A stretch of 64,000 nt of DNA from Epinephelus fuscoguttatus (taxonomy: Eukaryota; Chordata; Actinopteri; Perciformes; Serranidae), in the NCBI RefSeq assembly GCF_011397635.1, contig NC_064761.1:43612143-43676142 (forward strand), given 5' to 3'. The notes beneath the pieces were generated by a model. The model was not told where the DNA came from, searched no databases, and saw only the letters and a program-made list of their open reading frames with translations. Shown piece after piece: positions 38,901-50,190 of the stretch. Numbering within the stretch: position 1 is the stretch's first letter; the number at the start of each line of letters is the position of its first letter. The translations under genes were made by a program, and so were the position numbers.

Positions 38901-41900
38901 AAACAGAAAGTAAGATTGAAATGTCCCAGTTTTTGTACGTACAGATGCGTTTCTCATACGCTTCTTCGAGGATGAGGGGAATCAGGACTCTGTCAGTTTT
39001 GTCCACTAAATAGTTGATGACATCGTGTAGCGTGGCACAGGGGACCTGCACGGAGAACAGCTTTTATTTAACTACTTAAGAGCAATAAAATAAACACAGG
39101 GAATAAAACAGGTCGACTTTTACGATTAGATTTAACCTGACCACAAAAACCACCATATCAACATTAGGAATCTCTGCACCTTCATCTGTGTTTGAAATTC
39201 AGTGTAACTACTGATTATGTATCATTAGTGCCGGGAAGGAAATTATGGGTCTGCTGCACGCAAAAATACCTTGCCCACACACACACACACACACACACAC
39301 ACATGGCATGCATGGTTTTATGGGAGCAGCCTCAGAGGTGAGTCATGCCACTATCAGGCAAATTCTTCCAAGTCTCATCCAGCATGTCCACAGTTGCAGA
39401 AGAAATATGACTGTAATGATCATGAGCCAATTAACGTCATGTGACAGTTTGATTGTCACAGCCTCTTCCTTTCTGGGAAGTCACATAATGCTATAGTTTC
39501 TGAAATTCTCATCTCTCACCTGAACAATGAAAAAAACTCAAGCAACTGGTTGTTTCATACGTAATGCTCTGCACTGCCAGCTGAAGTGATTTTTTAACTT
39601 GCAGGTGAAGCTCAATAACACAAGTTAATATGTACATGGCCGAATTTATCAAGCAATAAAAAGGCAACGTCAGTTTTCTTATCTACTGTATAATCTAAGA
39701 ACAACAAAGCAGTCGCTGATAGTTTTAGCTGCTGGACCTCTGTCCTCTAACTGTGGCACATGTAGTGCCATAAAGTACCTTCAGCATGACTTTTTAATAC
39801 TTACAGGATTGTCAACATCAATGGCGAAGCTCCCGTCAGGTTTACGCACCACGCGGTAGTGTTTGAATACAGAGCTGGTGGAGAAAGAGAGAGACAGGCA
39901 AATAAAATACAGATGCAATAAACAAATAAACGGATTATAAACTGTCTGACAACACGTGCAAAGACATGTCAGACTGCCTGTTATACTCTCCTCTAGCAGT
40001 AACTGTACTGCATTAAATACAATCTGAAAGAAAAGTGACGTCGCTCCAGCTTTCAAATGGTTAATTGATGGTACAATAGTTGTGTTTCAGTCCGAGTGTA
40101 TGTACACCTTCATATTAAATCTGTGTGGGAGCGAGTGTGCTTTCAGTATGTGTGTGTGTGTGTGTTTACCCTTCAAGGTCCTGTCTGGTGGTGACAGCGA
40201 AGGAGTTTCCATTACTTCCAGGCCTCAGCAGCAGGTTTCCTCTCTTGGCTTCTCGCTCAAGCAGCAGCTCTGCCTCCAGACGGGACACACTGTGGTAACA
40301 ACTGCAGGACACCAGAGAACACACACGTGTTGTGAGACAAAAGGGAAAAACTTCAGCGTTCATTCATCTAAAACTAATTTTATTATTCTATCATTCAGAA
40401 GAGATGCATCGAGACCTCACACAGGGAGTCTGTGTGCAGGAGAAACTTTGTTTTAAAATCAACAAAGTCTTGTGAGCTGAGCTGAACAACACAAACACCA
40501 TCAACCAGCACCTCATCTTTAAATTAAAAACACTGTCACCTTGATTTAAGCTGAAAAATGCTGCGTTTTTATCTCCTCCAAAGAGGTGATGTTTTGGCTC
40601 ATTTGATTGTCCGTCAGCAGGATTATGGCCAACAGTCATGGAGCTTTGTGGAAGGGTGTAGCACGAGCCAAGGAGGAACCCATTACATTTTGGAGCAGAT
40701 CCAAATCACAGCAGCGGAAAGTATTTTTCATTTTCCGTTAAGAATGCAAGATAAGGCATTTGTCCTTGGCATAAGTCTCTCTGAGTGTCCTTCTTGTTTA
40801 AATAATTCAAAGAGGGTTTTAGCATGAGACAATGGGCCCGCTGGCCCCACCACCTCTCCATCATAGGAGCAAGACACACAGACTCTGAGGTGGTTTTTGT
40901 CTCTTTTGTGTCTCTCTGTAAACACTTTTGTCTCCTTGCAGTTGTTTTTGTGTCTTGTTATAGTTGTTTCGTGTCTCTTTGAGGTAATTTGTTTGGTCTT
41001 TTGGTCGTTATGTGTCATTTTGTGTCTCTAAGTGTTTTTTTTGCCCCTTTTTGTAATTATTTTATGTCTCTTTGAAGACATTTTTGTCTCCTTTTTGTTG
41101 TAATGTGTCTTTTTACAGTTGTTTCATGTCTTATTGAGGTAATTTCGTGTCTTACTGGTGTATTTTTGTGTCTCTTAGTGGTATTTTTTTGGTCTTTTGT
41201 GGTCATTATATGTCTCTTTGTTGTCAATTTATGTCTCTTAGTGGTTGTTTTGCTCCTTTTGTGTCCCTCTATAGTTCCTTTGCATCTCTTTGTGGTCATT
41301 TTGTGTCTCTCTGTAAACACTTTTGTCTCCTTGCAGTTGTTTTTGTGTCTTGTTATAGTTGTTTCATGTCTCTTTGAGGTAATTTGTTTGGTCTTTTGGT
41401 CGTTATGTGTCATTCTGTGTCTCTAAGAGGGGTTTTTTTGCCCCTTTTTGTAATTATTTTATGTCTCTTTGAAGACATTTTTGTCTTCTTGTAGTTGTGG
41501 TGTGTCTTTTTACAGTTGTTTCGTGTGTCTTTGAGGTAATTTTGTGTCTTACTGGTTTATTTTTGTGTCTCTTTGAGGACATTTTTTGATCTTTTGTCTC
41601 TTTGTTGTCAATTTGTGTCTCTTAGTGGTTGTTTTGCCCCTTTATGTAGTTTTGTGTCCCTAAATAGTTCCTTTGCATCTCTTTGTGGTCATTTTGTGTC
41701 TCTTCCTGGTTGGTACGTGGCCAGGAGCCCCTGACACTTTTGCCCCGTGTCTGTGACCTATGGGCATGTTCAGTAATCCATCCATGAGTTTTAGGGAATA
41801 TTTGGAGACATTTATGAAGATTTAATCCTTCAGGTTAAAACCCCAAAGTCATCAAGTATGAGTTTTCTCTGGCAGCAAAGCTGTGCAAATTACTTTGTAA

Positions 41901-44900
41901 ACTGTTGGAGGAAGATGCAGAGACTCAGATGCAGACGTGCACTGCCTCTAGAAAAGCTCACAAATTTGGCAAAACCACTAAGATAGATAAGGTTCTACGA
42001 TGAATTGAGATTATATGTATCTTCAAGGCAGCCACATAAAGCCTTTTTCTGTCCTGGATGCTGTCCATATCCGAGCCCTAACATATGAAGTTACAGAATC
42101 GAGGAGACCATGAACCCAAACCATTACATACCAAAATACTTAAGACCTTTTAAATTTGCTTTAAAATGTTCTTCTCTGATCTTAAATCTGCTCATGTGTT
42201 TTGTATCATGGTACCAGCCCCTCCTATTGTCCGCATTAGTGTCTTGTCCATACTCACGCTGGCATGTCTGCTTTGAGGCTGATGTAGGCATTGGAGTTGG
42301 TGACAGCAGCAGGTGGAGGAGGTGGAGGGAGACTTTTCATTCTCTCCTTTTCCTTTTCTACTGCCTCCTTTAACATGTGGATCTGACCTGGGAGCAGGTT
42401 GAGGGAGGAGGGTACCGACAGCTGCAGGGAGACACACAGTTTCTCCTTTAAAATGTTTGTTAACTACATCTAAGCATCAATAATCTTAAACTTCAGTTAC
42501 TGAAAAATGTTTATTAAGTGAGCTAAATGTTAAACACCACTGACCTCAGCCACAGCGTGGATGTAACCCTTCCACAGCTCTCGAGCTTCTGCATTAGGAG
42601 CCTGCGGACACAATGAAAGAGAGAAAAACTGTTGAAATGAAGAATTAATCTGACAAAGAGGATGATTTCCATATTGTTTACATATATTCCCTCACAGTGA
42701 ATTTGATATTCAAGTCCTTCATCTGTAGGTTGAGTCTGGCTGCGTCTAAGTTACGGTCCTGGCTGCTGTCATCTGTTATTGAGACCAGTCCAGTGAGATC
42801 CACTTTCTCTATGTACTGATGAAACACACACACAGACACACATCATCTCTCAGTGTGGGCAGGAAAATATCTGATTAATAATCATCCACATGTCTGCTCT
42901 GGGATAACTTACATCAGCGTCTCTCTTGTCGTTAAAGAAGAACAGCGAGTTTCCACACAGACACGTCCACAGTTTCCGGGATGTCTGCACAAACACAGAG
43001 ACAGAGACAGAGATGTGCTGACTAAAAGACATCACACCAAGCAGGGAATACAGAGGAATTACAGATATCAGGATGAATATAAAAACACAGATTGTTTATT
43101 TGTGTTAATGCACGGTAAATAAAATAAGGAAGAAAAAAATGTTTGTTGTACAATAAGGAAATAAATGGGGCAGCTGAGTCTGTGCAGACGACATTCTTGG
43201 ATCAGATTTGATGAGTCAAGCATTTGTAACCAACCGAAACCAGTGTGTGATATCAATAACAACGTTAGGACCTGAGGACAATTAGCTATATGAGTCACCA
43301 CCTGATTAACATGTGTATGGAATAAATCAGAAATTGTGGTGACTATTGTTTGTTTCCGGAATCAAAATCACTAAAATATGAGAGCTGAACTGTAAAACTG
43401 AGATTCTGACGTAACTGAGCGGCTCTAGATTTATCTCGGAGTGGGACTTTATAGTGTGCTCAGTAAAAAGTTTCCCCTGCGATGTTACGTGCGAGTGTTT
43501 TCAGTCTCTTATCAGGGAGGGCTTGTTTGCAAAGCCTGCCTTGCCAGTTAGCACATTAACTCTTCTGTCAGTTCCTGGCTTGCTCTAATCTTTATGGCAC
43601 AATGAGCAGGAAGCAGTCAGACCAGTTGGAGAGACACAAGTGCTGTTCACCGAAAAAACTCAGGTTAAAGTCCTTATGACTTACAAGAAACTATATAATA
43701 ACAGGCGGCTCCGCCCAAAGAAAACAGCACTGAGTTAACCTGGTGCTGTGCGTTAAGTGCACTTAAGGGTTAATAAAAGGTGAAGTGTGGCGTTACACTG
43801 CAGGTTTTTATCATTAATCACAGTCAATGAATGTACAGGTTATCAAACTATTTAGAATACTGATGTAAATGTATTTATACAGCACATTTCATACGACAAG
43901 TGTAAACTCAGTGTGCTTAAGATACATCATACATGACAAACACAAAATATCATATTAGATAATTAAGTATTACATATATAAAAACAAGCAGGGCATGATA
44001 AAGATGTATTATTATCATTGTTATTAAAAAAGGGGAGATAATAACAAAAAGATCGTAGGTCCAATGAGTCGACCTTCGTTTGATGATCTGAGGGACCTCT
44101 GGTGTGAACTCTGTGAGCATGTCAGCAACACAGGAAGGAGCTAAAGCATTAAAACATTTCTAAAGAATAAGAAGTATCTCAAAATCAATTCTTTGTTTCA
44201 TTGGAAGCCAGTGAGGAGAAGATGAGAGGAGGAGCTGCTCTGCACGACAACACAGATCAGATTATTATCAAGAAGCACCAAATGTTCCTGACCTCTAAAA
44301 CATATCAAGGTTAAAAGGAATGAAGGTCCCCTGTGGCATCTTCTGCACATAGTTGAGATGCCACTCATTCACCTTTGCCTCTTTCTTCCTCTCACACACA
44401 CACACACACACACACACACCTACCATCAACAACAACAGCATACTTATTTTAAGCATGCGCATCCAACAAGAATAAGTCGATTAATTGATCAAGAAAAAAT
44501 AATCTGCAGTTACTCTGATAATTTATTATGTGAGGATTTGCTTTTCTTTATTTTATATGACAGTAGATTAAATATCTTTTCAGTGGAGGTGGATATTTAT
44601 CTCAGTTTGCTGACACTTTACAGACCTCACAATTAACCGATTAATTCAATAATAATATACAGATTAATCAACAACGAGCATGGACATGAACAAGTCTTCA
44701 AAAAGTTTTAAAATTAGAAACACTTAGCCTCTTGCAATAGCAGTGCGATCACACCCACAATTCCGTGGAATAACAGCAGGTCCAACAGAACATAGGATAT
44801 GTTTATACGCTGATGATGTAATTCTACTCATGACAAAATTAAATAAAACTATTCCGGCTTTGTTACAACTTTTTAAAACATTTGGCGACATTTCAGGATA

Positions 44901-46319
44901 TAAAGTGAACAATACTAAATCTTCTATATTATTACTAAATGCAAATGAAAGAAGGAATCCAATCCCTGAGGTAATTCAATTTAATGTTGTAGATCAGTTT
45001 AAATATTTGGGGGTACAGATTATGCCAAGCCTAGAACATGTGGTTAATGCTAATTATAAACCTTTAATGTCACAAATTAATGAGTCAATTGAGAGGTGGA
45101 TGTCATTACCAGTATCTATAACTGGGAGAATTAATATTTTAAAAATGAATATAATGCCAACATTACTCTATTTATTCCAGAATATTCCTCTACCACCACC
45201 TTCAGATTTCTTTTCAAGAATTAAGTAAACATCTGCAGGATTCATATGGAACAACAGGAGGGCAAGACTCCGTCTGTCTTTATTATATTTACCATTTGAT
45301 CGAGGGGGTTTGAAATGTCCTTGTATGTTGTGGTATTATTGGGCTGCACAGCTCAGATCTATAATGTTTTATTTTTCAACAAACAGTTCTCCTCATTGGA
45401 CTGAAATGGAGGCTCATGGTTTGAAATGACCTCTTCCCTCTTACATGTCTTCAGACACGGTAAAGAAATACATAAACAAACTAAAAATCCAATTGTAAGA
45501 CACATGACCAAGACATGGTGCGAGGTTAAAAAGCATCCAGCATCTCTATACTTCTACTCCACTACTGTACTTTTACTCCATTACATTCGCTTCAGTTACT
45601 GTGACTCTACTTTCATACCCTTCCTGTCCAGTTATAACCATGTATCTCCAAATCTGGTGAATGTTAGTGATAAACTAAAGGATGAAGTGTTCTTTATGGG
45701 CTGAGAATACTCATAACATCCTGGACTGTAAATCACTGCACATTCTGTATTCATCTCCTGTACCACCATGTTCAAATTACTGTGTAGAAGTTTGGGAAAC
45801 AACTCACAGCATTATACACCCTTCAACAGAGAGCAATCCTCAACACACTGTTTTTAAAGTCACACGCAAATCTATTTAAAAAACTATACAAAAAGTTATT
45901 TTTGGCAGATATATAGACGAGGACAGGTTGTGTTTGGGGAGTGCATATTTATTTTGTAACACTGGGTGGCACGTGGACTGTAAATAAACTGTGTTTATTG
46001 CTTATTAATTTAATTGGGTGATAAACAGACTGGGGATAGTTGTTTATTTGATGGAATAATATATAAAAAAAGAAACGTAAGAAAGGAGTAGAGCCATAAA
46101 AGTTTTACCTTCTCAGACACTGTTATCTTTGACTTGTTTTTTATAATAATAATAATAATAATTGTAAATATTTTGTATTAATATTCATAATATTTTTTTG
46201 TATTATTAGTAATATTTATGCTAAATAAATTATTTAAAAACTTTTGGATCAGCTGGAAAATTCATCCAAAGCTGGTTTTTTTGACACCATGAAAGGCTGA
46301 CCTCTCTGCAGCAGCGTCA

Positions 46320-46357
<38 letters not shown>

Positions 46358-46816
46358 GATGATGGTGCAGAATAAGATGCATTACTGCAGATTAAACAGT
46401 ATAAACTAAAGTAACAGCAGTAAATTAATGCGTTAAAATTAAAACAAAATGCACATTAATGCAGCAGTGACAATAATCCAGAAACATTATATTTAACAGT
46501 AACACACTGGCAGGTAATAATTTCCTGCACAGTGAGAACTGACACTTGATATTTTTAAGACACATACTGAGACTCAGTTTATGACCTCAACACTTTTACA
46601 CATTTAATCAACAGATACACCGACAAAAGGTCGTCATAGCAACGAGCTCTTTGCAGCTTATTTCACCTGTTGCGTGCAATAAAGAAAACCTTGTCTCTCG
46701 TGGAGTTTGCACAGAAACACAAACCCTACCTTATCCTTGAAGGACCTCTTCTCCAGGTATCCCTCATAGTAACAGTTGGGCAGCTGGTTCCTCTGACGCG
46801 CTGCTCGCTTCGCCAT
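36000..46816 (-). CDS. stap2: Signal-transducing adaptor protein 2
   Basis: Thirteen minus-strand coding exons join in phase: 46816-46730, 42984-42913, 42815-42696, 42601-42545, 42421-42258, 40301-40170, 39874-39805, 39045-38943, 38840-38757, 36744-36664, 36525-36475, 36364-36185 and 36052-36000. The product is 417 aa (human about 403, recalled). A PH domain covers about 15-112 (YYEGYLEKRSFKDK, ending ELWKGYIHAV). An SH2 domain spans about 169-268 (SVSRLEAELLLE, phosphotyrosine-binding Arg in NLLLRPG near residue 193, HYRVVRKPDGSFAIDV). The tail has PSVPPKP, a PA repeat, a YLND motif near residue 319, a Ser/Thr tract and a charged end, TELKLKLEQKAKSQE. STAP2 is a cytoplasmic adaptor in kinase, STAT and NF-kB signalling. 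It is convergent with fsd1 as in human. No frame break was seen. Confidence 0.96.
37050..37350 (-). repeat. Dispersed fish repeat, partial copy F (stap2 intron 9)
   Basis: Recognised on the minus strand by words matching the middle of the family: the complement of GCCCAGAACAGACAAAC-type and GTGATTATACACTGAAGAAA-type text. No clean ends are visible. Confidence 0.4.
39275..39302. repeat. (CA)n microsatellite in stap2 intron 7
   Basis: About 14 CA units. Confidence 0.95.
40890..41710. repeat. TGTCTCTTTG-type minisatellite, duplicated 395-bp block
   Basis: Degenerate short units around TTTTGTGTCTCTTTG fill about 820 bp of stap2 intron 5. A larger block is duplicated in tandem: TCTCTCTGTAAAC starts at 40911 and again at 41306, a period of 395 bp, and the following text (CTCCTTGCAGTTGTTTTTGT and onward) repeats with few changes. 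Confidence 0.85.
43855..44340 (+). repeat. Retroelement-like repeat in stap2 intron 1
   Basis: Begins near TGTATTTATACAGCACATTT and contains ACCTCTGGTGTGAACTCTGT and TTCATTGGAAGCCAGTGAGG, words of the same broad family as the insert at 24110. No frame is evident. Confidence 0.45.
44392..44419. repeat. (CA)n microsatellite in stap2 intron 1
   Basis: About 14 CA units. Confidence 0.95.
44724..45545 (+). pseudogene. L1-type LINE ORF2 fragment, 5'-truncated
   Basis: An open frame (44743-45228) carries the reverse-transcriptase active-site motif LYADDVILLM, then GYKVNNTKSSILLLN, QFKYLGVQIM and WMSLPVSITGRINILKMNIM, the thumb and connecting region of L1-like ORF2. After 45228 homology continues in shifted frames (FDRGGLKCPC-like, then ACMTKTWCEVKKH-like) until about 45540. 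The upstream endonuclease is missing, so it is dead. Confidence 0.85.
46322..46352. repeat. (CA)n microsatellite in stap2 intron 1
   Basis: About 15 CA units. Confidence 0.95.
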
Positions 46817-46980
46817 CACGACGTTAAACAATCAAACTGTTGGAGCGTATAGATGCGACTGTGCAGCTGATTGTCACAGTCACATGTATCAGTCAGGTCT
46901 GCCTGGTCGCAGTGAAGCTCTCCTCTATATGGAAGTGAGGAGCGAACCTGTGCGTCAGGTTGGTGACAGCGTGCTCGCCG

Positions 46981-47010
46981 CTGATTGGTCAATGCGCGGG
47001 TGGGCGGATG
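46981..47010 (-). promoter_or_regulatory. stap2 proximal promoter: CCAAT and GC boxes
   Basis: On the minus strand GACCAATCAG (complement of 46981-46990) and CCGCCCACC (complement of 46999-47007) lie 170-190 bp upstream of the stap2 ATG. The spacing and orientation fit a CCAAT/GC-box promoter. No TATA box was seen. Confidence 0.5.
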
Positions 47011-47140
47011 TTTTTAGAAAGTACCCACAGGTGGGTGCTTGTGACGTAGTGACGCATGTCTCATGGAGGGAAATCACCTGCCTGAGGGCCTCATTGAAAC
47101 TAATTACTATGTAATGTTATTTTACACATTTAATGTTACT

Positions 47141-47256
47141 AAGAACTTGGGAAACAAGTTTAGATGAGAGAGACATGGCTGAAAAGAGTTTGTGTGAACA
47201 GCTCGTACACACGTGTGTTTTCACACAATGATTCAAAATGGTGGGCTGCTTCTGGT
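47141..47256 (-). repeat. 116-bp block, copy 1 (upstream of stap2)
   Basis: The reverse complement matches 53028-53143 over 116 bases with four substitutions and no gaps. It begins ACCAGAAGCAG and ends CCCAAGTTCTT. It lies 325 bp upstream of the stap2 start codon, in the same orientation to stap2 as copy 2 has to rab11b. Confidence 0.92.
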
Positions 47257-47584
47257 CTGTCCACACACAAATTAAACGTGTTACAAATTAAAACAAACAA
47301 TAATGTTTTGGGTTTTGTTTTAGCTCACAGCTGCTGAGTCTGCGAACAGTCTACACCTGGTGCAGTGAACTGACTCTTATCTGATGTGAAGTCATACAAG
47401 GCTGTGGTTGTTTTTGCACTGCGGTGTAGTCGGGGTCAGCCCTGTTATGCAGCAACATTTCTGTCCCTGTAAATCTGTTCCAGATATTTCAGTTAAAATG
47501 TGCATATTGCATATTCAGAACAAACCTATAAAATTTTACAGTATATTATGGTCTTACAAGACGAGCTGCTGGAGTTCAAACGGA

Positions 47585-48130
47585 GCATCAGAATGATGAA
47601 GAAAGGTGATTGAAGTGACTTTGAACGTGGCATGGTTGTTGGTGCCAGACGGGCTGGTCTGAGTATTTACTGGGATTTTCAGCACAACCATCTCTAGGGT
47701 TTACAGAGGATGGTCCCAAAAAGAGCAAATATCCAGTGAGCCAAAATGCCTTGTTGATGCCAGAGGTCAGAGGAGAATGGCCAGACTGGTTCAAGATGAT
47801 AGAAAGGCAACAGGAAGTCAAATAAGCACTGGTTAACGGATAACGCACCATGTCACAAAGCTCACATCATCTCAAACATGACAATGAGTTCACTGTACTC
47901 CAATGGCCTCCACAGTCACCAGATCTCAGTCCAATAGAGCACCTTTGGGATGTGCTGGAACGGGAGATTCTCATCATGGACCAACTGTGTGATGTCATCA
48001 TGTCAATATGGACCAACATCTCTGAGGAATGTTTCCAGCACCTTGTTGAGTCTGTGACACCAAGAATTAAAAAGGGGGTCCAACCTGGTACCAGCAAGGT
48101 GTACCTAATAAAGTGGCTAGTGGGTGTATA
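47585..48130 (+). pseudogene. Tc1/mariner-like transposase remnant
   Basis: The frame 47850-48173 contains QWPPQSPDLSPIEHLWDVLE, the hallmark around the last catalytic acid of Tc1/mariner DDE transposases. Earlier sequence is broken in frame. The copy ends with GTGTACCTAATAAAGTGGC, a terminus widely seen in animal genomes. No intact 5' end was found. Confidence 0.8.
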
Positions 48131-49627
48131 TGTATTATTAGTTATAATAAAATATATAAATAGGCCGTGTTAAACTCTCTGATTTATATACCTGCAGCAG
48201 CTCAGTCCACAGGGACTTGGCTTGGGCCCCAGTCATTTCTGTTGGCAGGTCTGTATATAACTAAATACACCTGTAGTTTTTTTTGTTCTTTTTAAAATAC
48301 AGTTTTCATTATTTACTGTGTGTCCCTGAAGACATATTCTTATGTTTAAAAGTTATGAGGCAGAAGTTATGAAGTGTTGCAGCGTAACAGGAACGACCTG
48401 TCTGCAGCTGAGCAGTGATAATCTAGATAAGCATGTCGCTGACTGCGTGAACCAGTAATCATATTTCGAAGGTGCGACAGATTTGACATGAGGTAAAAGG
48501 AATAGTTTCACCACCTTCAGACAGTGGGGCAAACTTGAGCTTCTTCCCATACAGCTGGATTAAATGTGAATTAGACGCAGCAGGTGATTAAAGGATCATT
48601 CAGGAGATCAGCTGCTGATTTTTTAAATATTTAACTTACAAGTGAACAGAGCATAGTTAATATGGATCGGAGGTGGGTCTATATTTGTGTCAGGAGGAAG
48701 AGATGATGGCTCCATCTGCTGGCTAAATAACCACAGAGCGTATCTCATTGTGAGCATACACCTACCTCAGACTAATTTAGTGTGATGCCAGCAGTCCTGC
48801 AATAAATCCTGCTCTCATGAAAAGTGCTGATTCAACTGTATGGTCACATTTGAAGCTGTGGATTTTGTCTAGGTGCCAGGTGTGTCCAAACAGTTCTGAA
48901 TGGGGGCCAGATTAGATACTGCTGAAATACCTGGGGGCCAGCTGCTGCTGCTGCTCGCATCATATGGGTTATTAAGAAAACAAACAAATACAAATGGCCA
49001 CTTTAAAGGCCAAAGGAAGGATTCCTGTTCTGTGTGCAACTAAAGATCTCTGACCGCTTAATAAGTTTGCAGTAACAGGTTCGGGGCCATCACTGTGCTT
49101 GATTTTAATATATGCTCATAATTTTGGTTTTTAAAAAGATACCTTCTAATAATTTTCTTCAAATCTATCAAGCAGCTTTTTTTATAATGTGCACGCTAAA
49201 TTATTCCCTTACATATACTCCACATAAGCGTCCTCAAAAACAGCATGGAGCTCTGTAGCCCATAGAGAATTATACAATTTCCTGCTGGGGGGCCAGTGAC
49301 ATCGGAGAGTGCTGCTGCCATAGGGAGTGATACTTGATCTGCAGAGGTGTTTGGGCGGGTGAAGCGCATCAAGTGGCATCCTCATGAATGTCTGGACCAA
49401 GAGTTCCCCAGGAGAACACTTTATAAACTAGTGTTACATTCAGACATATAAACTATTGTGTTATAAGTGTTCCTGCAATATACACATCAATAGACAAGTA
49501 TCAGAATAAACATAAGAAGTACAGCTCTGTGCACTGTATGTTGAATACATCTATACATTCAAGAGGTGTTAAGAATATTGCACAGTTGAATAATTACATA
49601 GAGTATTGCATGTTAAATAGACTCTCA
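48131..49627. other. Spacer between inverted Tc1-like fragments
   Basis: No coding exon or repeat with clear ends was recognised. Confidence 0.35.
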
Positions 49628-49845
49628 CTAGCCACTTTATTAGGTACACTTTGCTGGTACCAGGTTGGACCTCCTTTTTAATTCTTGGTGTCACAGATTC
49701 AACAAGGTGCTGGAAACATTCCTCAGAGATGTTGGTCCATATTGACATGATGACATCACACAGTTGATCCATGATGAGAATCTCCCGTTCCAGCACATCC
49801 CAAAGGTGCTCTATTGGACTGAGATCTGGTGACTGGGTTGGCATT
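49628..49845 (-). pseudogene. Tc1/mariner-like transposase fragment, inverted copy
   Basis: Its reverse complement matches 47915-48130 with only about five differences, including SPDLSPIEHLWDVLEREI and the TACCTAATAAAGTGGCTAGT terminus. It is cut abruptly at about 49838-49845 where an L2 LINE begins. Confidence 0.85.
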
Positions 49846-50190
49846 TCAGACAGTGGCCTTCACTGGTTTGCCTCCTACCTCTCTGGTAGAAGTTTCTCTG
49901 CAGCATCTGGTCCTTTTATGTCCGAGTCCATCCTCCTTTCTTGTGGGGTACCTCAGGGCTCAGTGTTGGGTCCAATTTTGTTTGCTCTGTATATGCTACC
50001 TCTTGGAATCATTATCAGCAGGTTTGAAAGTGTATCATATCATATGTATGCAGATGATATTCAGTTGTATTTTTCCTTTAATCCTGACAGGACTGACAGT
50101 CTGAATGTACTGCATGACTGTTTGTCTGCAATTAATGACTGGATGGTCAACAATTTCCTCCAGCTTAACGCTGCTAAGACCGAGGTCCTT
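49846..50190 (+). pseudogene. L2-type LINE, 5' piece (reverse transcriptase)
   Basis: The frame reads LHWFASYLSGRSFS, then CGVPQGSVLGPILFALYMLP and MYADDIQLYFS, and ends NNFLQLNAAKTEVL. These are the reverse-transcriptase motifs of fish L2 elements. It stops in mid-domain at about 50190, where an AT-rich tail of another LINE begins. Confidence 0.85.

Noticed and set aside
41057-41413. 118-aa minus-strand protein rich in Lys, Thr and His
   Set aside because: It is the translation of a degenerate minisatellite inside stap2 intron 5; the pattern follows the DNA repeat.
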